From positions 34,929,859 to 34,993,858 of the forward strand of contig OW121858.1 in the NCBI GenBank assembly GCA_933228895.1: a stretch of DNA of 64,000 bases, written 5' to 3'. The DNA is from Platycnemis pennipes (Eukaryota > Arthropoda > Insecta > Odonata > Platycnemididae). A program made the translations under genes and the position numbers. This document shows, in pieces, positions 60,230 through 64,000 of this stretch; position 1 is the first letter of the stretch; each line of letters begins with the position of its first letter. The notes beneath the pieces are model-generated. The model ran no database searches, was not told the origin of the DNA, and was given only the letters and a program-made list of their open reading frames with translations.

Positions 60230-63200
60230 AAATTTTCTTATTTAAAGGAAGTCTTTGGTTAGTTTGTAATTTTAAGCAGAATTAAGCACTCTCCTGGAGA
60301 CGCATAGCAATGAGGGACTAAAATGAAATGGTTTGTGAGTTATTTCACTTTTCCCACAAGGGAACTAATTAGTACTCATCGTGGTAAGGGTCGACCTACA
60401 TGATCCCTCAAGAATAAGAAAATTTTCTTATTTAAAGGAAGTCTTTGGTTAGTTTGTAATTTTAAGCAGAATTAAGCACTCTCCTGGAGACGCATAGCAA
60501 TGAAGGACTAAAATGAAATGGTTTGTAATTTATTTCACTTTTCCCTAGAGGAACCAATAAGTACTCATCGTGAAAAGGGTCGACATACATGATCCCTCAA
60601 GAACAAGAAAATTTTCTTATTTAAAGGAAGTCTTTGGTTAGTTTGTAATTTTAAGCAGAATTAAGCACTCTCCTGGAGACGCATTACAATGAAGGACTAA
60701 AATGAAATGGTTTGTGAGTTATTTCACTTTTCCCTAGGGGAACTAATTAGTAGTCATCGTGGAAAGGGTCGACCAACATAATTTCTCAAGAACAAGAAAA
60801 TTTTCTTATTTAAAGGAAGTCTTTGGTTAGTTTGTAATTTTAAGCAGAATTAAGGACTCTCCTGGAGACGCATAGCAACGAAGGACTAAAATGAAATGGT
60901 TTGTGAGTTATTTCACTTTTCCCTAGGGGAACTAATTAGTAGTCATCGTGGAAAGGGTCGACCAACATAATTTCTCAAGAACAAGAAAATTTTCTTATTT
61001 AAAGGAAGTCTTTGGTTAGTTTGTAATTTTAAGCAGAATTAGGCACTCTCCTGGAGACGCATAGCAATGAAGGACTAAAATGAAATGGTTTGTGAGTTAT
61101 TTCACTTTTCCCTAGGGGAACTAATTAGTATTCATCGTGGAAAGGGTCGACCTACATGATCCCTCAGGAACAAGAAAATTTTCTTATTTAAAGGAAGTCT
61201 TTGGTTAGTTTGTAATTTTAAGCAGAATTAAGGACTCTCCTGGAGACGCATAGCAACGAAGGACTAAAATGAAATGGTTTGTGAGTTATTTCACTTTTCC
61301 CTAGGGGAACTAATTAGTAGTCATCGTGGAAAGGGTCGACCAACATAATTTCTCAAGAACAAGAAAATTTTCTTATTTAAAGGAAGTCTTTGGTTAGTTT
61401 GTAATTTTAAGCAGAATTAGGCACTCTCCTGGAGACGCATAGCAATGAAGGACTAAAATGAAATGGTTTGTGAGTTATTTCACCTTTCCCTAGGGGAACT
61501 AATTAGTTCTCATCGTGGAAAGGGTCGACCTACATGATCCCTCAAGAACAAGAAAATTTTCTTATTTAAAGGAAGTCTTTGGTTAGTTTGTAATTTTAAG
61601 CAGAATAAAGCACTCTCCTGGAGACACATAGCAATGAAGGACTAAAATGACATGGTTTGTGAGTTAATTCACTTTTCCCTTGGGGAACTAATTAGTACTC
61701 ATCGTGGAAATGGTCGAACTACATGATCCCTCAAGAACAAGAAAATTTTCTTATTTAAAGCAAGTCTTTGTTTACTTTGTAATTTTAAGCAGAATAAAGC
61801 ACTCTCCTGGAGACGCAAAGCAATGAAGGACTAAAATGAAATGGTTTGTGAGTTATTTCACTTTTCCCTAAGGGAACTAATTAGTACTCATCGTGGAAAG
61901 GGTCGACCTACATGATCCCTCAAGAACAAGAAAATTTTCTTATTTAAAGGAAGTCTTTGGTTAGTTTGTAATTTTAAGCAGAATAAAGCACTCTCCTGGA
62001 GACGCAAAGCAATGAAGGACTAAAATGAAATGGTTTGTGAGTTATTTCACTTTTCCCGCAGGGGAACTAATTAGTACTCATCGTGCAAAGAGTCGACCTA
62101 CATGATCCCTTAAGAACAAGAAAATTTTCTTATTTAAAGGAGATCTTTGGTTAGTTTGTAATTTTAAGCAGAATAAAGCACTCTCCTGGAGACGCATAGC
62201 AATGAAGGACTAAAATGAAATGGTTTGTGAGTTATTTCACTTTTCCCTAGGGGGACTAATTAGTACTCATCGTGGAAAGGGTCGACCTACATGATCCCTC
62301 AAGAACAAGAAAATGTTCTTATTTAAAGGAAGTCTTTGGTTAGTTTGTAATTTTATGCAGAATAAAGCACTCTCCTGGTAACGCATAGCAATGAAGGACT
62401 AAAATGAAATGGTTTGTGAGTTATTTCACTTTTCCCTAGGGGAACTAATTAGTACTCATCGTGGAAAGGGTCGACCTACATGATCCCTCAAAAACAAGAA
62501 AATTTTCTTATTTAAAGGAAGTCTTTGGTTAGTTTGTAATTTTAAGCAGAATTAAGCACTCTCCTGGAGACGCATAGAAATGAAGGACTAAAATGAAATG
62601 GTTTGTGTGTTATTTCACTTTTCCCTAGGGGAACTAATTAGTACTCATCGTGGAAAGGGTCGACCTACATGATCCCTCAAGAACAAGAAAATTTTCTTAT
62701 ATAAGGAGATCTTTGGTTAGTTTGTAATTTTATGCAGAATAAAGCACTCTCCTGGAGACGCATGGCAATGAATGACTAAAATGAGATTGTTTGTGAGTTA
62801 TTTCACTTTTCCCTAGGGGAACTAATTAGTACTCATCGTGGAAAGGGTCGACCTACATGATCCCTCAAGAACAAGAAAATTTTCTTAATTAAACGAAGTC
62901 TTTGGTTACTTTGTAATTTTAAGCAGAATAAAGCACTCTCCTGGAGACGCATAGCAATGAAGGACTAAAATGATATGGTTTGTGAGTTATTTCACTTTTC
63001 CCTAGGGGAACTAATTAGTACTCATCGTGGAAAGTTTCGACCTACATGATCCCTCAAGAACAAGAAAATTTTCTTATTTAAAGGAGATCTTTGGTTAGTT
63101 TGTAATTTTAAGCAGAATAAAGCACTCTCCTGGAGACGCATAGCAATGAAGGACTAAAATGAAATGGTTTGTGAGTTATTTCACTTTTCCCTAGGGGAAC

Positions 63201-64000
63201 TAATTAGTACTTATCGTGGAAAGGGTCGTCCTACATGATCCCTCAAGAACAAGAAAATGTTCTTATTTAAAGGAAGTCTTTGGTTAGTTTGTAATTTTAT
63301 GCAGAATAAAGCACTCTCCTGGTAACGCATAGCAATGAAGGACTAAAATGAAATGGTTTGTGAGTTATTTCACTTTTCCCTAGGGGAACTAATTAGTACT
63401 CATCGTGGAAAAGGTCGACCTACATGATCCCTCAAGAACAAGAAAATTTTCTATTTTAAAGGAAGTCTTTGGTTAGTTTGTAATTTTAAGCAGAATTAAG
63501 CACTCTCCTGGAGACGCATAGCAATTAAGGACTAAAATGAAATGGTTTGTGAGTTATTTCACTTTTCCCTAAGGGAACTAATTAGTACTCATCGTAGAAA
63601 GGGTCGCCCTTCATGATCCCTCAAGAACAAGTAAATTTTCTTTTTTAAAGGAAGTTTTGGTTAGTTTGTAATTTAAAGCCGAATAATGCGCTCTCACGGA
63701 GACGCATAGCAATGAAGGACTAAAATGAAATGGTTTGTGAGTTATTTCACTTTTCCCTAGGGGAAGTAATTAGTACTCATCGTGGAAAGGGTCGACCTAC
63801 ATGATCCCTCAAGAACAAGAAAATTTTCTTATTTAAAGGAAGTCTTTGGTTAGTTTGTAATTTTAAGCAGAAAAAAGCACTCTCCTGGAGACGCAAATCA
63901 ATGAAGGACTAAAATGAAATGGTTTGTGAGTTATTTCACTTTTCCCTAGGGGAACTAATTAGTACTCTACGTGGAAAGGGTCGACCTACATGATCCCTCA
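60230..64000 (+). repeat. Same HOR, copy 2, two monomers longer, cut by the window end
   Basis: The offset to copy 1 is 4,158 bp at GCATTACAATG (56,523 and 60,681) and 4,536 bp from about 61.2 kb on: CACCTTTCC at 56,945 and 61,481, GCATAGAAATG at 58,036 and 62,572, and GCGCTCTCACGG at 59,152 and 63,688. The difference of 378 bp is two monomers, explained by a local dimer duplication at 60.7-61.4 kb. If complete, this copy should be 24 monomers long and end beyond the window. Confidence 0.8.
60681..61430 (+). repeat. Local dimer expansion inside the right-hand HOR
   Basis: Copy 1 has three monomers in the order GCATTACAATG/ATTCATCG/CTCAGGAAC, then GGACTCTCC/CAACGAAGG/CCAACATAATTTCTC, then GGCACTCTCC/CACCTTTCC. 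Here the middle type appears twice (about 60,855 and 61,232). The first monomer ends as CCAACATAATTTCTC, and a hybrid monomer near 61,045 joins the start of GGCACTCTCC to the ATTCATCG/CTCAGGAAC half. The result is a 378-bp gain with two chimeric monomers, the signature of one unequal exchange. Confidence 0.8.

Larger units (their letters stand above)
1..64000 (+). repeat. Satellite DNA array, 189-bp monomer, about 339 copies
   Basis: Every line of the window is a copy of one 189-bp unit, starting AGCACTCTCCTGGAGACGCA and ending GTAATTTTAAGCAGAATTA. Successive starts at 1, 190, 378, 567 and 754 give spacings of 189, 188, 189 and 187. All copies lie in the same direction; I saw no inverted copy and no non-satellite insertion. 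Consensus GC is 69 of 189 bases. The unit is close to a nucleosome repeat length, and with the long higher-order repeats this is typical of centromeric or pericentromeric satellites of eukaryotes. That location is inferred: nothing in the window shows kinetochore binding. The array continues beyond both ends. I do not recognise the repeat family. Confidence 0.98.

Noticed and set aside
1..64000. Protein-coding potential, since 189 is a multiple of three and frames persist across monomers
   Set aside because: All six frames of the consensus contain stops. The longest open runs I found are about 30-36 codons, and they repeat with the satellite. Short ATG-started runs, such as that from ATGGTTTGTGAG to the TGA after CCTACA (24 codons), recur only because the monomer does. 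Length variants and substitutions shift or break them freely.
1..64000. CRISPR array
   Set aside because: Regular spacing is present, but there are no unique spacers: the whole 189-bp unit repeats, with variation scattered along it.
1..64000. Tandem rRNA, 5S or tRNA gene array
   Set aside because: No recognisable 5S, tRNA cloverleaf or rRNA core sequence is present, and the unit is only 189 bp with freely tolerated substitutions and indels.

Overview
The whole 64 kb window is one uninterrupted head-to-tail satellite DNA array. The basic unit is 189 bp (individual copies about 186-189 bp, consensus GC about 36-37%), repeated about 339 times, all in the same orientation, and the array runs off both ends. 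I found no protein-coding gene, RNA gene, transposon, CRISPR array or unique sequence. The consensus monomer has stop codons in all six frames. A nucleosome-sized tandem repeat with long multi-monomer higher-order repeats (HORs) and no transposon insertions points to a eukaryotic centromeric or heterochromatic satellite. I do not recognise the family. It is not human 171-bp alpha satellite, and it does not resemble the Arabidopsis 178-bp or rice 155-bp centromere repeats as I remember them. Plant or invertebrate is plausible, but the species cannot be read from this sequence.

Layout. (1) About 1-13,450: a more heterogeneous zone with many monomer variants and only partial, imperfect multi-monomer duplications, for example an 11-13-monomer pair at 7.9-12.1 kb. 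(2) About 13,452-27,438: a 74-monomer block of 13,987 bp containing a nearly perfect tandem duplication of a 17-monomer HOR (3,216 bp; 17.4-20.6 and 20.6-23.8 kb). (3) About 27,439-37,263: a second copy of that block. It is 9,825 bp because 17+2+2+1 = 22 monomers are missing at four places, and 13,987-3,216-379-378-189 = 9,825 exactly. (4) About 34.75-49.26 kb: successive tandem copies of a 23-28-monomer HOR, including two almost identical 4,348-bp copies (40.57-44.91 and 44.91-49.26). (5) About 49.26-56.07 kb: a mosaic of the 15-17 kb, 17-24 kb and 41-48 kb families. (6) About 56.07-64.0 kb: another tandem HOR, 22 monomers (4,158 bp) in the first copy. The second copy gained two monomers, so the later offset is 4,536 bp.

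How the parts relate. About a dozen monomer types can be told apart by linked substitutions, and their order is kept inside each HOR. The boundaries of duplications and deletions fall at the same phase of the monomer, as expected for unequal crossing-over between homologous monomers. The array therefore reads as a record of repeated local amplification, strongest from 13 kb rightward. Candidate functional elements in the monomer are a 14-bp perfect dyad (AAGAAAATTTTCTT), extended to 20 bp in one monomer type, the palindromes CCCTAGGG, AGTACT and GTCGAC, and two well-conserved segments. Block boundaries were located by eye and are uncertain by about 30 bp, because junctions lie inside identical sequence.
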